Notes: generated by a model from the sequence alone, not told the origin. Counted from the stretch's first letter, positions 16,989 to 26,530 are shown. The stretch is 64,000 nt of DNA from JAPLHP01 sp963720375 (GCA_963720375.1 CAVRFM010000012.1:62001-126000), one strand, 5' to 3'. Numbers and translations: made by a program.

Positions 16989-17642
16989 CTAATTATTCGC
17001 TGGCCACATTATTGGCGCCCCGTCTCTTAGTTGGCTTATACGCTTGGCAATGTCTACTCGTGCTTTGTGAAGTTTCCAATCTGAATCCAAATGTTTGAGA
17101 AGGGCTAAATGCTCCTCTCCCTTAGATTCATCGGGCATATTCTTTAGAATGAGCCAATGGAGATGATGTGGGTCGGCCCAAAGGTCTGCGTAGGTGAGGA
17201 AGGAATGAATATAACCTTTCAAAAAGAGGTCGCCTATGCTGTCCTGCAACTGCGTAACCTTTAGCATAAGCGGTTGTAATACCTCTACATCGCCATCTTT
17301 AGCCGCTAGTAACAATTCTTTGTAGTCTCCCTTCTGCACCTCTACATCCATGCTTAGTTTCTTAATTATCTCTATTGTTCTAGCTGTTACCCCATTTAAT
17401 GTCTCATCCAATTCTGAAAGGTTCTTACCAAGGGCAGTGGCCTCTACTAAATTGTCACTCTCTGTTATCCACTTGTAGCCGCAGTAGGCAGTAACGACCC
17501 CAGCTATAAGGCCAATGCCTATTAGAGACCAACCCCAAGTAGTGTCGCCGCCTGTTCCAATCACAGCACCACCTGCGGGGGTAAAGGAAACAAATACTGC
17601 CAATCCTGAAGTGGATATCTTGGCGAGTTGAGATTTTCGCAC
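16989..17642 (-). CDS. Hypothetical membrane protein, possible IS passenger
   Basis: A 217-residue protein I do not recognise. It has two hydrophobic stretches near the N-terminus (residues about 10-28 and 36-56) and a long helical, charged remainder. It ends 18 bases before the transposase start on the same strand, and both lie between 9-bp direct repeats, so it may be a cargo gene. The GTG start at 17642 is uncertain and lacks a clear ribosome binding site. Confidence 0.55.
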   Translation of the reverse strand: MRKSQLAKISTSGLAVFVSFTPAGGAVIGTGGDTTWGWSLIGIGLIAGVVTAYCGYKWITESDNLVEATALGKNLSELDETLNGVTARTIEIIKKLSMDVEVQKGDYKELLLAAKDGDVEVLQPLMLKVTQLQDSIGDLFLKGYIHSFLTYADLWADPHHLHWLILKNMPDESKGEEHLALLKHLDSDWKLHKARVDIAKRISQLRDGAPIMWPANN

Positions 17643-17661
17643 TTGCTCATTATATCACCCT

Positions 17662-17670
17662 ATTCAACGA
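17662..17670. repeat. 9-bp direct repeat, copy 2
   Basis: Second copy of ATTCAACGA; see the copy at 15973. Together they bracket about 1.7 kb with the transposase and its neighbour. Confidence 0.3.
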
Positions 17671-17780
17671 AAAGTGAACGATACCGAGGAAGAGATTTGT
17701 TTGACAGGTTGTGTCATTTATGATAGCGTACATGTAACAATTAGGCCCAAAGAAAGCAACCGTCTGTTGATATGAGGCAC

Positions 17781-17960
17781 TCCTGGATCAAAGTCCAGGA
17801 AATCGCCAAAGTCTTACGGATAGTGCAATGGGGGGGAGTAACACTCATCTCCGAGCTGAGATGCCTAAACCCGGTCAAGCAGGGCGTTCAGCCGGTGGGC
17901 GATAAGCCCCAAGGGTGAAGGTGGAAACGCCTGCACCTCCCAATGTGGAAAGGAGAGAAG
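17781..17960 (+). ncRNA. Structured leader RNA, candidate Moco-type riboswitch
   Basis: A compact multi-branched RNA. Visible elements: hairpin TCCTGGA/TCCAGGA (17781-17800); a closing stem GGGAG (17834-17838) with CTCCC (17937-17941); inside it CATCTC/GAGATG (17846-17863), GGGC-GATAA-GCCC (17897-17909) and AGGTG-GAAA-CGCCT (17919-17932) with a GNRA tetraloop. An intrinsic terminator follows. The CTCCGAGC and CCCGGT patches and the downstream tungstate/molybdate transport genes point to a molybdenum or tungsten cofactor riboswitch, but the assignment is from memory and context. Confidence 0.5.
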
Positions 17961-17981
17961 ATGAAGGCTGGCTTTTTGTGA
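17961..17981 (+). other. Possible 6-codon leader peptide
   Basis: ATG AAG GCT GGC TTT TTG TGA, with AAAGGAGAG just upstream, ends directly before the terminator stem. It may be translated and influence folding, or be chance. Confidence 0.25.
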
Positions 17982-17982
17982 C

Positions 17983-18011
17983 AAAACGCCCTTGAACCAC
18001 GGGGCGTTTTT
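17983..18011 (+). terminator. Rho-independent terminator after the structured RNA
   Basis: AAAACGCCC (17983-17991) pairs with GGGCGTTTT (18002-18010) across a 10-base loop and ends in a T run. It could either end a free-standing RNA or act as the switch of a riboswitch. Confidence 0.8.
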
Positions 18012-18451
18012 CTTTGTCCTTACCTGATAGCAACTCCGGGGGGATGTTTTCTCTTTAGTGATTTTCCCGGGACTTGCTTAGGCAGCTGAGGACATGGTTT
18101 CACAAAGAAGCTAGCCCGCTGTATCTTCCGGAGATCATTTCGGCATCATGATATGCAGCAAGGGGGGGAACTATACTCTGGAAACAGTCACCATGGGTTG
18201 GTGCTGTCGGCTGGGGTTTGTCAATTCTCTCAGCCATCTCTCCTGAAGCTCTTGCCTTTCACAAGGGGGGAATGCGTTGGGTATCGTGGCTATAGCCAGG
18301 TTGTGGCCAAAGGAGGTGATGCCTAGCGCGAGCCAGAGATAACGGATACATATAGTGAAAGGGTTTGCAGTATCCAGATTGCCAGCGACACAGGAGATTG
18401 GAGTCTGCCCAGGATGGGCAAAAGTTAATGACAAAAAACGGGGGGAACCGA
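18012..18451. other. Gene-free leader region
   Basis: No gene is supported between the terminator and the first exported protein. Several G runs and a GGCTG/CAGCC hairpin near 18210-18235 are present. A second promoter for the exported-protein operon may lie here but I cannot point to boxes. Confidence 0.4.
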
Positions 18452-19969
18452 ATGAAAAGTAGAGTAGCGCGGGTTCTTATAGTCTTAGCCTTGTTTGCTT
18501 CAGCCCTTATCGGTATAGTGCACGCTAGACCGGCGATGGCTGATGCTGCACCGCAAACCTCACTCACAATTACTAAATATGCTGCGGATGGCACTACTGT
18601 CGAAAACCAAACAACCGTAACCTACCAATGGCTGGAAACTCACCTGCAGGTACAGGGTGATGGGACGACTCACTACTACACGGAGGGTCCTACCTTTGAC
18701 CCCAATAACCTCTGGGACCCGGACGAGATCTGTCCAGGAGACAGTCTGAAGGACAAAGGTGCGTTGAAGGGGACCGACCTCAAGGACCTCTGCGACTTGG
18801 TTGGTGGGGCTGCCCATGGCGACACAGTCCAGGTCAAGGCTGCTGATGGCTATAACGATGTGTTCGATGCTGAGAACATTTACAGCCCGGTTTCCAGGCA
18901 AGGGCCGATAGTGATCTGCTGGTGGAAGGACGGGCAATATACAGGCACCTGGACCGATGGCATGCTGCTGGCCTTATTTGCTGACAACAGTACAAACCCG
19001 TATGGGTTGCATATCTTTGGGCACCAGGATATGCATGATTGCCTGCCCCAGAGTAACTGGCACTTCTACTATGATGGGGCAATACAGTACCCTTCGACCA
19101 ACGGCATGTACTTGAAGTGGGTGAGCCAGGTCAACATCTACTCTGGGGGCACCACCGGGTGGTCGTTTGCGGTTTCCGGCAACCGGGCCGACACCATTGG
19201 TCAGACCTGGTTTGAGAATGGGGTTGCGTGCGGGCACTTAGGCGCAGCCTATACGGACAATTCCGGAAACATCTGGACCGGAATGCCCCTCATGTATCCC
19301 TGCGGTATTGTTGATGACACAACCAATATCCATGGCGCTGGAGCGTTCAACGAGGCGCTGGCGGCCGCTGGGTACGATGTGAAGGTCATCGGCTCCAACG
19401 GTGACAACTACACTTTGCGGAGCACAGTCGTCGCTGACAACCAGTCTCTGATCCTGGCCAACAAAATGAACGGTGCCCCGCTGACCGGCAATCAATACCC
19501 GCTGAAGCTTGTCGGGCCGGGTCTCACGCCCGACCAAATGGTCGAGGGAGTATCTGAGATTCAGCTCCTCAACTTTCCGCCATTCATTCAGGCCAGCGCC
19601 GGAGTGGGTGGCTCGATATCGCCTTCCGGTGACATGGTGCTAAGCTCCGGGGCTGCCCAGCCGTTTACCATTGCGGCGTATGCGGGATACCACATCTTGG
19701 ACGTGCAGGTGGATGGCTCATCGATAGGTGCGGTGGACAACTACACCCTTACCAACGTTACGAGCTACCACACCATCGCGGCATCCTTTGCACCTGTGTG
19801 GGACCTGAACAACGATCATGTCTGCGACATCAGTGATGTGACGATTATTGACCTGCACTGGGGGCAGACGGGATCTCCCGGCTGGATTCCAGAGGACCTC
19901 AATAACGATGGGACGATCAACATCTGCGATGTGGTGGTTATTGGCCTGGATTGGGGTGAGACCTGGTAG
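18452..19969 (+). CDS. Secreted molybdopterin-like two-domain protein with dockerin
   Basis: A 505-residue exported protein: signal peptide (MKSRVARVLIVLALFASALIG), then a domain with KYAADG, THYYTEGPTFDP and DLKDLCDLVGG (about 30-230). Next is a second small domain (about 235-375) with WTGMPLMYPCGIVDD, LANKMNGAPL and YPLKLVGPGL, like the Moco-binding fold of sulfite-oxidase-type oxidoreductases. A bacterial repeat (about 380-447, GGSISPSGDM) follows, and a C-terminal dockerin with two Ca-binding repeats (DLNNDHVCDISD, DLNNDGTINICD). It lacks a membrane anchor, so the dockerin probably docks it to the cohesin of the next gene. Start: ATG 18452 after GGGGGA. Enzyme activity is not shown; cofactor or oxyanion binding is inferred. 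Confidence 0.75.
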   Translation: MKSRVARVLIVLALFASALIGIVHARPAMADAAPQTSLTITKYAADGTTVENQTTVTYQWLETHLQVQGDGTTHYYTEGPTFDPNNLWDPDEICPGDSLKDKGALKGTDLKDLCDLVGGAAHGDTVQVKAADGYNDVFDAENIYSPVSRQGPIVICWWKDGQYTGTWTDGMLLALFADNSTNPYGLHIFGHQDMHDCLPQSNWHFYYDGAIQYPSTNGMYLKWVSQVNIYSGGTTGWSFAVSGNRADTIGQTWFENGVACGHLGAAYTDNSGNIWTGMPLMYPCGIVDDTTNIHGAGAFNEALAAAGYDVKVIGSNGDNYTLRSTVVADNQSLILANKMNGAPLTGNQYPLKLVGPGLTPDQMVEGVSEIQLLNFPPFIQASAGVGGSISPSGDMVLSSGAAQPFTIAAYAGYHILDVQVDGSSIGAVDNYTLTNVTSYHTIAASFAPVWDLNNDHVCDISDVTIIDLHWGQTGSPGWIPEDLNNDGTINICDVVVIGLDWGETW

Positions 19970-20095
19970 GCAGACTAGTTCCTCCTAATCGCAGGAGATA
20001 GACAAGATAGGTAAGCAAGAAGGAGGTGGAAAATAGGAGAACGGTTGAAGCTACCACAGATCAATCAGACCTAAAGACATAGAAAGGAGCAACAA

Positions 20096-21233
20096 TTGAG
20101 ATCATCAAACATTAATGGCAAAGGTTTTCTGGGTATCCTGCTGATTCTAGCCATCGTCGGTGCTTTCCTGGTGCCAGTGACTCTTGTTTCAGCAGCATAT
20201 CCCCCTGCCACTTTTACTCAGGATTGGCCCTTGCAGCTCGTCGGCGCTTCGACAGTCAACGTGACTCAGGCCCAGTTCGAGGCCATGGCTGTGGCTCACC
20301 CCGCCAGCTACACCGACAATGTCGGCAACGTGTGGGATGGCGTGGCTATGTGGAGGCTAGTTGCCCTAGTCGATGATGTTGACAACACAACCTTCAACAG
20401 CGCCGCGGACAATGTCTGCACGGTGAAAGAGACGGGATGCGATAACTACACGAAGAGCTGGAGTGGTTCAATCCTCGTGTCGTCCACCGGCAGCGACAAC
20501 AGTGCGATGCTAGCCAACAAACTGAACGGCAGCTACTTGCCCAATGGCAAGTCCGGATGGTACAAAGCCGTGGTACCCCCTCAGGGCTGTGGGCGACGGT
20601 ATCGGCGGGGTCGGCGGTGGGAAGACGGTGGCGGGTTGATTAAGATTGAGCTTCTCAATCTTCCCGTAACCACCGTAAGCGTCTCGCTATCTTCCCAGAC
20701 GGTAGCCAACGGCGCATCGTTCTCCGTCAACCTGGCTATCAACACCAACGAGCAGGTCCGCGGATGGCAAGCTAATGTAGACTTCGACGCCACCAAGATG
20801 CAGTGCGTCAGAGTCACCGAAGGCGGCTTCCTGAAGGATTATGCCACTGCAAACGGCGGCTCCACCATCCCCGGCAGTACCCCAACAACCGACAATGTGA
20901 ATGGCCATGTCACCAACATCAGCTATGCCATTATGGGTGGTGGCAGCGCTGGCCCTACTGGCACTGGCACGCTCTGTACGCTGGCTTTCACCGCTAAGAC
21001 CAGCGTTAGCGCCATCGCCAACATTACCCCATCTGCCGTAGTGATATCTGATGCCAGCGGTAATGCCGATTCCCGGCGTCGTGGTTGTTGTCGGCCAGGT
21101 AACGGTAAGCAAAGCCGGCACTGCATGGGGGGTTATAGTCGGTGGGATCATTGGCGCCATAGTAGTTGTCGGCATAGGTGTTTGGTTAGTAGTTCGTCGC
21201 AGCCACAAGAAGGCTGACAAAAAGGCTGGTTGA
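20096..21233 (+). CDS. Membrane-anchored cohesin protein with molybdopterin-like domain (frameshifted)
   Basis: An exported protein starting at TTG 20096 (AAAGGAG upstream) with a signal peptide. A small Moco-like domain (about 35-200; VWDGVAMWRLVALVDDV, LANKLNGSYL) is followed by a cohesin domain (about 205-330; VSVSLSSQTVANGASFSV, QANVDFDATKM, GTGTLCTLAF). Three single-base errors disturb the frame: an extra C in the run at 20576-20580, a missing base near 20635 (together garbling about 20 residues), and an extra base near 21068. The corrected last frame continues with TAWGVIVGGIIGAIVVVGIG and ends RRSHKKADKKAG at 21233, a C-terminal membrane anchor. The cohesin likely holds dockerin-bearing neighbours at the cell surface. 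Confidence 0.7.
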
Positions 21234-21256
21234 GCTCTGCCCGACTAGGATCATCC

Positions 21257-21285
21257 CCTCCCCCTGAAGGTGGTTCAGGGGGAGG
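21257..21285 (+). terminator. Strong hairpin after the cohesin gene
   Basis: Perfect 12-bp stem CCTCCCCCTGAA/TTCAGGGGGAGG with a five-base loop, 24 bases after the cohesin protein's stop. It lacks a clean T run (CCTTCCCT follows), so it may be a weak terminator or an mRNA end stabiliser. Confidence 0.6.
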
Positions 21286-21550
21286 CCTTCCCTATGGCTC
21301 ACGTGGCTGCGGGCGGGCCGGTGCGGAGGCCGTTTTTCTGCTGATAATGGCGGTGTGGCAGAGATACAAGGCAACGGCTAACTGATCGCTGCTCTTTCAA
21401 ATGCCCGACGTAGATGGTTCTTTGGGGGAATGCCAGGAGTCAAGAGGGGTGCGGGACTAGCGCCAAGTCGCTGGGCTTGCTCCTGCCGCCAACGCAAGAT
21501 TATGATAGACTCTGTGGAGGGTATTAGGGCAGTTGTTTTGTGATTATTGA

Positions 21551-21850
21551 GGACTATACATCGACGATATGGTGATGATTGGCCTGTACTGGGGAGCGAC
21601 GGGAACACCAGGCTGGGTTTGTGAGGACCTGAACAACGATGGGGTTATCGATATGCTCGATGTCGCGATTATTGTCTCGCACTGGGGGAGACCTGGGAAG
21701 GTACGTGATGGACGATGCCCGAATAGAGTTGGAATGGGGTTCTCACGTTGGGGGAAAGATCGGAAGGTCCTGATGGAACAGGTTTGCCCGGCATTCTTAA
21801 CTGTTGAGCCACATGGAGCTGTTTGGGACCGGCAGGGGGCAGGAGCATGA
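21551..21850 (+). pseudogene. Dockerin-like remnant
   Basis: Reading from 21551 gives a truncated dockerin: the end of a first repeat (YIDDMVMIGLYWG), a spacer TGTPGWVCEDL and a second Ca-binding repeat (DLNNDGVIDMLDVAIIVSHWG), followed by about 45 unlike residues. The sequence upstream, after the in-frame stop at 21548, does not continue the domain, so the 5' part was lost. Its stop overlaps the next gene's ATG (ATGA). It resembles the dockerin of the 505-residue protein and is probably a relic of a deleted gene. Confidence 0.6.
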
Positions 21851-22750
21851 TGAAGAGGGCACTGTTGCCGGTTACTGGGTATCTTTTTCTTGCTGTTCGC
21901 TCTGCTGGCTCAAGTACTCCCGGCATCTTCGGTATTGGCAGCCGGAGCCACAACCTCTGTTCATATTGTGAAGTATGCTGAAGACGGCGTCACGGTGCTG
22001 TTTGATAAGACCGTAAGCTATCAGTGGATGGAAGACAATCTACCCAAGTGCGGGGACGGTGTGACGCATTACTATCTCCAGGGCCCGACCTTCGACCCTA
22101 ATGACCTCTGGGACCCGAATGAAACGGTCAATCTCAAGGACAAGGGTGCAGTGATGGGCACCAACATCAAGGACCTCTGTGACCTCGTGGGGGGGATGGA
22201 TTCTGGGGATGAAGTGATGCTGCTTGCCGTTGACAACTGGAGCATCAAGTTCAAGTATGCCAATGTTTATCAACCACAAGAGCGGCAGGGGACAATTGCC
22301 TTGTGCTGGTACAACGGCGAAGACGCCCTGGAAGGCGAGAGATATGGAGAAGGCTATCCCAGCAACAATGGGTACTACACCGCCCTTCAGATCGTTATCA
22401 TGGCCAAGACCACGAATGCTGAGGGCAAGTACGTCTTTGGCAATGCCGACATGCAGGCTGTGATGCCGCTCGAAGAGGGGTATTCCCACTTCTATCAGGA
22501 TTCTGAGGGCTTGTGGCCGAGCACAAACGGCCTGTCAGGAAAGTGGATCGACAGGATAGTCATATACCCCAGCGGCACCTCGCCTAAAATTCCCGACTCT
22601 GACACAGATACAACGACCACCGAGACATCAAGCAAGACCCCATGGATTCCCATAGGACTGGGTACCGCCGGCTTGCTGCTGGTTGGTCTGGCTGTCTATT
22701 TCGTCATCAGAAAGAAAGACTTGCCCAAGCCCCCAATGGTAGGGGTCTAG
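21847..22750 (+). CDS. Membrane-anchored paralogue of the secreted domain protein (frameshifted)
   Basis: About 300 residues. The first domain closely matches that of the dockerin-bearing protein: KYAEDG, YQWMEDNLP, THYYLQGPTFDPNDLWDP, DKGAVMGTNIKDLCDLVGG, and NVYQPQERQGTI. A Thr-rich linker and a C-terminal membrane helix (TAGLLLVGLAVYFVI) with a basic tail follow, so the domain faces outward. The ATG at 21847 begins MMKRALLPVTG; one extra G in the GGG near 21877 shifts the frame, after which a hydrophobic signal (FFLLFALLAQVLPASSVLA) continues. It is translationally linked to the dockerin remnant by an ATGA overlap. Function unknown; it may bind the same ligand as its paralogue without needing cohesin. 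Confidence 0.7.
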
Positions 22751-22755
22751 TTACC

Positions 22756-23361
22756 ATGTCTGAACAGACACAAGAATCGAAGAAAAGACAGACCAGCAGG
22801 CTCCGTAAGGCTATGCCTGTCCTTATTGTGGGACTGCTCTGTATCGTTGCTGCGATAGTGGTGTATGCTCATCCCTGGCAGCGGAATGATATCAAGTGGA
22901 ACCTGACGCTGGTCGGCAGCAATGGCGATAATGTGACTCTCAACCTTGATGACATCAAGGCCATGAAATCCACGACGGCTCAGGGGGGCTTCTTCACCAC
23001 TACTGGAGTAATAAACGGGCCGTATGACGTTAAGGGTGTCAGCATTGAAGATCTGTGTGATCTGGTGGGAGGAATTGGGCCTTCAGACCTGGTGTTCGTG
23101 TCGGCCACTGACGGATACTCGTCAGTCTTTGATTATGATCAGGTTAGTGGCAATCTTCCTACGTATGATCCGGTAACCCTGAAAGAAGTGCCGCACGAGA
23201 AGCTGGGATTGATACTCATATATGAACAGGATGGGAAACCGCTTTCTTATGACGATGGGAAACCACTGAGACTGGCTGTGGTTGGCAGCGAAAGCCTTCT
23301 GACAGAGGGGTTCTACTGGGTCAAGTGGGTGGACCGAATAGAGGTTATCCACCAGGATTAG
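22756..23361 (+). CDS. Membrane-anchored molybdopterin-oxidoreductase-like domain protein
   Basis: A 201-residue protein with an N-terminal membrane helix (MPVLIVGLLCIVAAIVVYA) and an outside domain like the sulfite-oxidase Moco fold in reduced form: VKGVSIEDLCDLVGG, SATDGYSSVFD, GKPLRLAVVG and FYWVKWVDRIEV. The Cys that binds molybdenum in true sulfite oxidases is not evident in the usual place, so catalysis is doubtful and ligand binding more likely. It starts five bases after the preceding gene and ends just before the binding-protein gene, so it belongs to the transport operon. Confidence 0.75.
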   Translation: MSEQTQESKKRQTSRLRKAMPVLIVGLLCIVAAIVVYAHPWQRNDIKWNLTLVGSNGDNVTLNLDDIKAMKSTTAQGGFFTTTGVINGPYDVKGVSIEDLCDLVGGIGPSDLVFVSATDGYSSVFDYDQVSGNLPTYDPVTLKEVPHEKLGLILIYEQDGKPLSYDDGKPLRLAVVGSESLLTEGFYWVKWVDRIEVIHQD

Positions 23362-23369
23362 CTTTGTTG

Positions 23370-24462
23370 TTGAGAAAGCCTGTGTGCAGTGCAAAAGCCA
23401 AGGTGGTCGGCTTGCTTCTCCTCCTGTTGCTGATTGGTCCAATTATCAGCGCCACTGCCTGCGCGCCGGGTCGTACCGAACTGAAGGTCATCTGCGCTAG
23501 CAGCCTGATGGTGCCCTTCCAGGAGATGGAGAAGGAATTTGAAGCCGTTCATCCTGATATCGATGTGGTGGTAGAGGGCCACGGCAGCATCGAGGCGATC
23601 AGGTATGTAACGGAACTTGACACTGAAGCGGATGTAGTAGCTGTGGCTGATTACTCACTAATACCGATGATGATGTATAACCATCAGGTGCCCGGTACCA
23701 GTGAGAGCTATGCAGACTGGTATGTGAACTTCGCCACCAATCGTTTGGGGCTGGCCTACACCAAAAAGAGCAAATATGCAGATCAAATCAGTGCCACAAA
23801 CTGGTACGATATTCTATCGGATCCTGATGTCAAACTCGGCATTCCTGACCCGAACATCGACTCTTGCGGGTACAGAGCTCTCATGATGTGCCAGCTTGCC
23901 GAGACCTACTATGGTGATGAGACCATCTTTGAGAAAGTGCTCGGCAGTTTCTCCCCCGCCGGTCACAGTGAGTGATAACATTGGCACTTACACTATTTCA
24001 GTCCCTGATGTATTGAATCCAACAAAGGTCACCATTAGAGGTTCAAGTGTGGTACTCCTGGGTCTTCTGGAGTCAGGTGACCTGGATTACTCCTTTGAGT
24101 ATGAGAGTGTGGCCAGGCAACACGGGCTGGGATTTGTGGAGTTACCACCGGAGATCGACCTCAGTTCTCAAGACTTCGCCGATATGTATAATCATGTCAT
24201 GGTCAGGCTGGATTTCCAGAGGTTCGCCTCGATAACCCCTGAGTTTCGTGGAGAGCCGATAGTATATGCTCTAACGATCCCGTCGAACTCGTCACACCCG
24301 GAGGCGGCAGCCGAGTTTGTGGAATTCCTTCTGGGCACCGAAGGGCAGAGAGTGCTGTCGGAGTCCTATCAGCCAACACTGGTGCCGGCAGAAGTTGATA
24401 ACCCGGCCAACATACCCGCCAGTCTCAAGTCACTGCTCGATGCAACGATAATGGAGTGCTGA
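23370..24462 (+). CDS. wtpA: Tungstate/molybdate ABC transporter binding protein, WtpA-like (frameshifted)
   Basis: An exported binding protein for tungstate or molybdate. The N-terminal signal ends in a likely lipoprotein Cys (SATAC). ICASSLMVPFQEMEKEFE, the TELDTEADVVAVADYSLI region and PNIDSCGYRALM match WtpA closely. An extra C in the run at 23953-23957 breaks the frame; the second frame continues TVSDNIGTYTISVPDVLNP and runs to 24462. The TTG start near 23370 is uncertain (several TTG codons; the preceding stop is at 23361). It is followed by the permease and ATPase genes. WtpA homologues prefer tungstate in archaea; preference here is unknown. Confidence 0.85.
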
Positions 24463-24551
24463 GCAGCCTCCGATTCTCCATATCAAGTCGCCTGTGGCGG
24501 AGTGAGTGCCGAAAAATGCCTGCAGAGATTGATCACCATAGGGAGGAAGAA

Positions 24552-25375
24552 CATGTCTAGAGATCGCTCTTGGATGAGACACTGATACATGGCCATCGTA
24601 TTGCATCCTGTTAAGCCTTCTTCTCCTTTTCTTCATCTTCGCTCCCATAATCAAAACGGTGGTCTCTTCATCACCAGGAACGTTGTGGCACACCCTGCGT
24701 GATGAATCCGTCTACTCCTCCATATTGCTTACCGTGCTGGCGGGTCTGCTGGCCACTCTGATTGGTATTGTGGTCGGAGTACCTTTGGCTTACCTTCTGG
24801 CTCGGCGGCAGTTCCGGGGCAAGCGGTTTCTGGAAGCGCTGATTGATGTGCCCATCGCCATTCCTCATTCAGCGGCTGGCATTGCTCTTCTCTTTGTCTT
24901 CGGAAGGCAGTTCCTTCTGGGTAAGCTATTTGGTCATGTGGGGATTACCTTTGTGGACACGCTGGCCGGTGTCGTCATTGCCATGATGTTTGTCAGCGTG
25001 CCTTTCCTTATTGACTCCTCCAAAGACGCCTTCAAGGCCGTGGATGTGAGGATGGAGAAAGTAGCTCGGACCCTGGGGGCTTCACCCTGGCAGACATTCT
25101 TCCGTGTCTCCCTGCCTCTTGCCTGGAGAGGCATCTTCTCTGGCTCGGTCATGATGTGGGCCAGGGCCATGAGCGAATTCGGTGCTGTGCTCATCCTGGC
25201 CTATTACGTGCCTTTTCTTGGTGGGTACCAGACAGTTGCACCTATACTGGTGGCCGATCGTTTCACGACATTTGGATTGGACTATGCTCTGCCGGTTGCC
25301 TCACTGGTGATTCTCGTGTCGCTCGTCATCTTCGTGCTGCTGAGATACATAGCCCTGAGAGGTGAGAAACAGTGA
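24552..25375 (+). CDS. wtpB: Tungstate/molybdate ABC transporter permease (N-terminus disrupted)
   Basis: The inner-membrane permease. The intact frame from about 24588 contains LLSLLLLFFIFAPIIKTVV, then about five membrane helices with the EAA-type loop KVARTLGASPWQTFFRVSLP that touches the ATPase. The probable start is ATG 24552 with GGGAGGAAG upstream (MSRDRSWMR). A frame break and an in-frame TGA lie between the two parts near 24580, so the true N-terminus cannot be rebuilt with certainty. The stop overlaps the ATPase start (GTGA). Confidence 0.85.
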
Positions 25376-26416
25376 TCAAGGTCAGTAACCTCACTGTCAG
25401 GCTTGGAGATTTCTCTCTTCGGGAGTTGAACCTTGACATAGACTCCGGAGAGTATTTCATTATCCTCGGACCTGCAGGTGCCGGAAAGACTGTGCTTCTT
25501 GAGACCATTGCCGGGCTCCATCCGGTAGTCGAGGGGACGGTCTCAGTCGATGGCAGAGATATCACCAACCTTCAACCGGAGAGAAGAGGACTAGGCATTG
25601 TGTATCAAGACCATGTTCTGTTCCCCCACCTCTCAGTGTGGGAGAACGTTGCCTTTGGGCTCAGATCGATGAAATGTCCCAGGAGCGACATAAGGCCCAG
25701 GGTCGAGAGGATCGCCCAGTTGATGAACATAGATCACCTGCTGCAAAGGAAACCGCGCGGTCTGAGTGGAGGAGAGCGACAGAGGGTATCGCTGGCCCGA
25801 GCGCTGGTCACTGAGCCCAAGCTGCTCCTGCTGGATGAGCCGCTGAGTGCCATGGATCCGGAAGCCAGAGAGAAGATGCAGCGGGAACTGTCTGAGATTC
25901 ACCGCCGGTTGAAGCTCACCATCATCCATGTCACGCACGATTTCGAAGAAGCTCTATCACTGGGGGAGCGGGTAGCTGTCCTCAACAAAGGCCAGGTTGT
26001 CCAGGTCGGGACTCCAGAAGACATTATGCGTCGCCCTAATTCAGAGTTTGTGGCCGGCTTCGCGCTGTCCAGGAACCTGTTCTCGGGCAATGCGGCGGGG
26101 GCTGATGATAGTGCCTTGGTGGACATCGGCGGCCTACGAATCAGGGCAGAAACAACGTTGAGGGGTGTGGTGCATGTCTCGATTCGTCCCGAAGACATAT
26201 TCATCTCCAGGGAGCCTGTTCGATCCACGGCAGGGGATTCCTTTCAGGGGGTGATCACCGGTGTTGTGGACAAAGGGCCCTTTGATCTACGTTACGGTGA
26301 ATGTTCCACCGGAATTCACGTGTCTTGTCAGCCGGCAGTCTTTCGGGGAACTGGACCTCAAAACCGGAATGGAGGTCCACATCACCATAAGAGCGGCCTC
26401 AGTTCATGTCTTCTAG
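25372..26416 (+). CDS. wtpC: Tungstate/molybdate ABC transporter ATPase (frameshifted near the end)
   Basis: The ATP-binding subunit. Walker A GPAGAGKT (near residue 33), signature LSGGERQR, Walker B LLLLDEP and the H-loop HVTHD are intact. A C-terminal TOBE domain follows; one extra base near 26284 breaks it, and the other frame reads YVTVNVPPEFTCLV and MEVHITIRAASVHVF to a stop at 26414-26416. The longer reading frame to 26565 is an artefact. GTG start, overlapping the permease by four bases. The TOBE domain may sense the oxyanion. Confidence 0.88.
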
Positions 26417-26530
26417 ACGGTTCACGATTGGCCAAGCGCCAGAATTGTGAACGACTGAAATCTATTCGCCAGGAAACAAGAGCCCGTTCCGGTGTTTACG
26501 CCTGGAGTTGGCACCAGTGTTTCCAGATTC

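Noticed and set aside
17841..17880. TPP riboswitch suggested by CTGAGA
   Set aside because: The other conserved TPP blocks (CCTGAT, GGGAAG spacing) are missing and no thiamin genes follow.
20576..21068. Arg-rich and Cys-rich segments of the cohesin protein as real domains
   Set aside because: They arise between compensating frame breaks; alternative frames restore family-like sequence and a membrane anchor.
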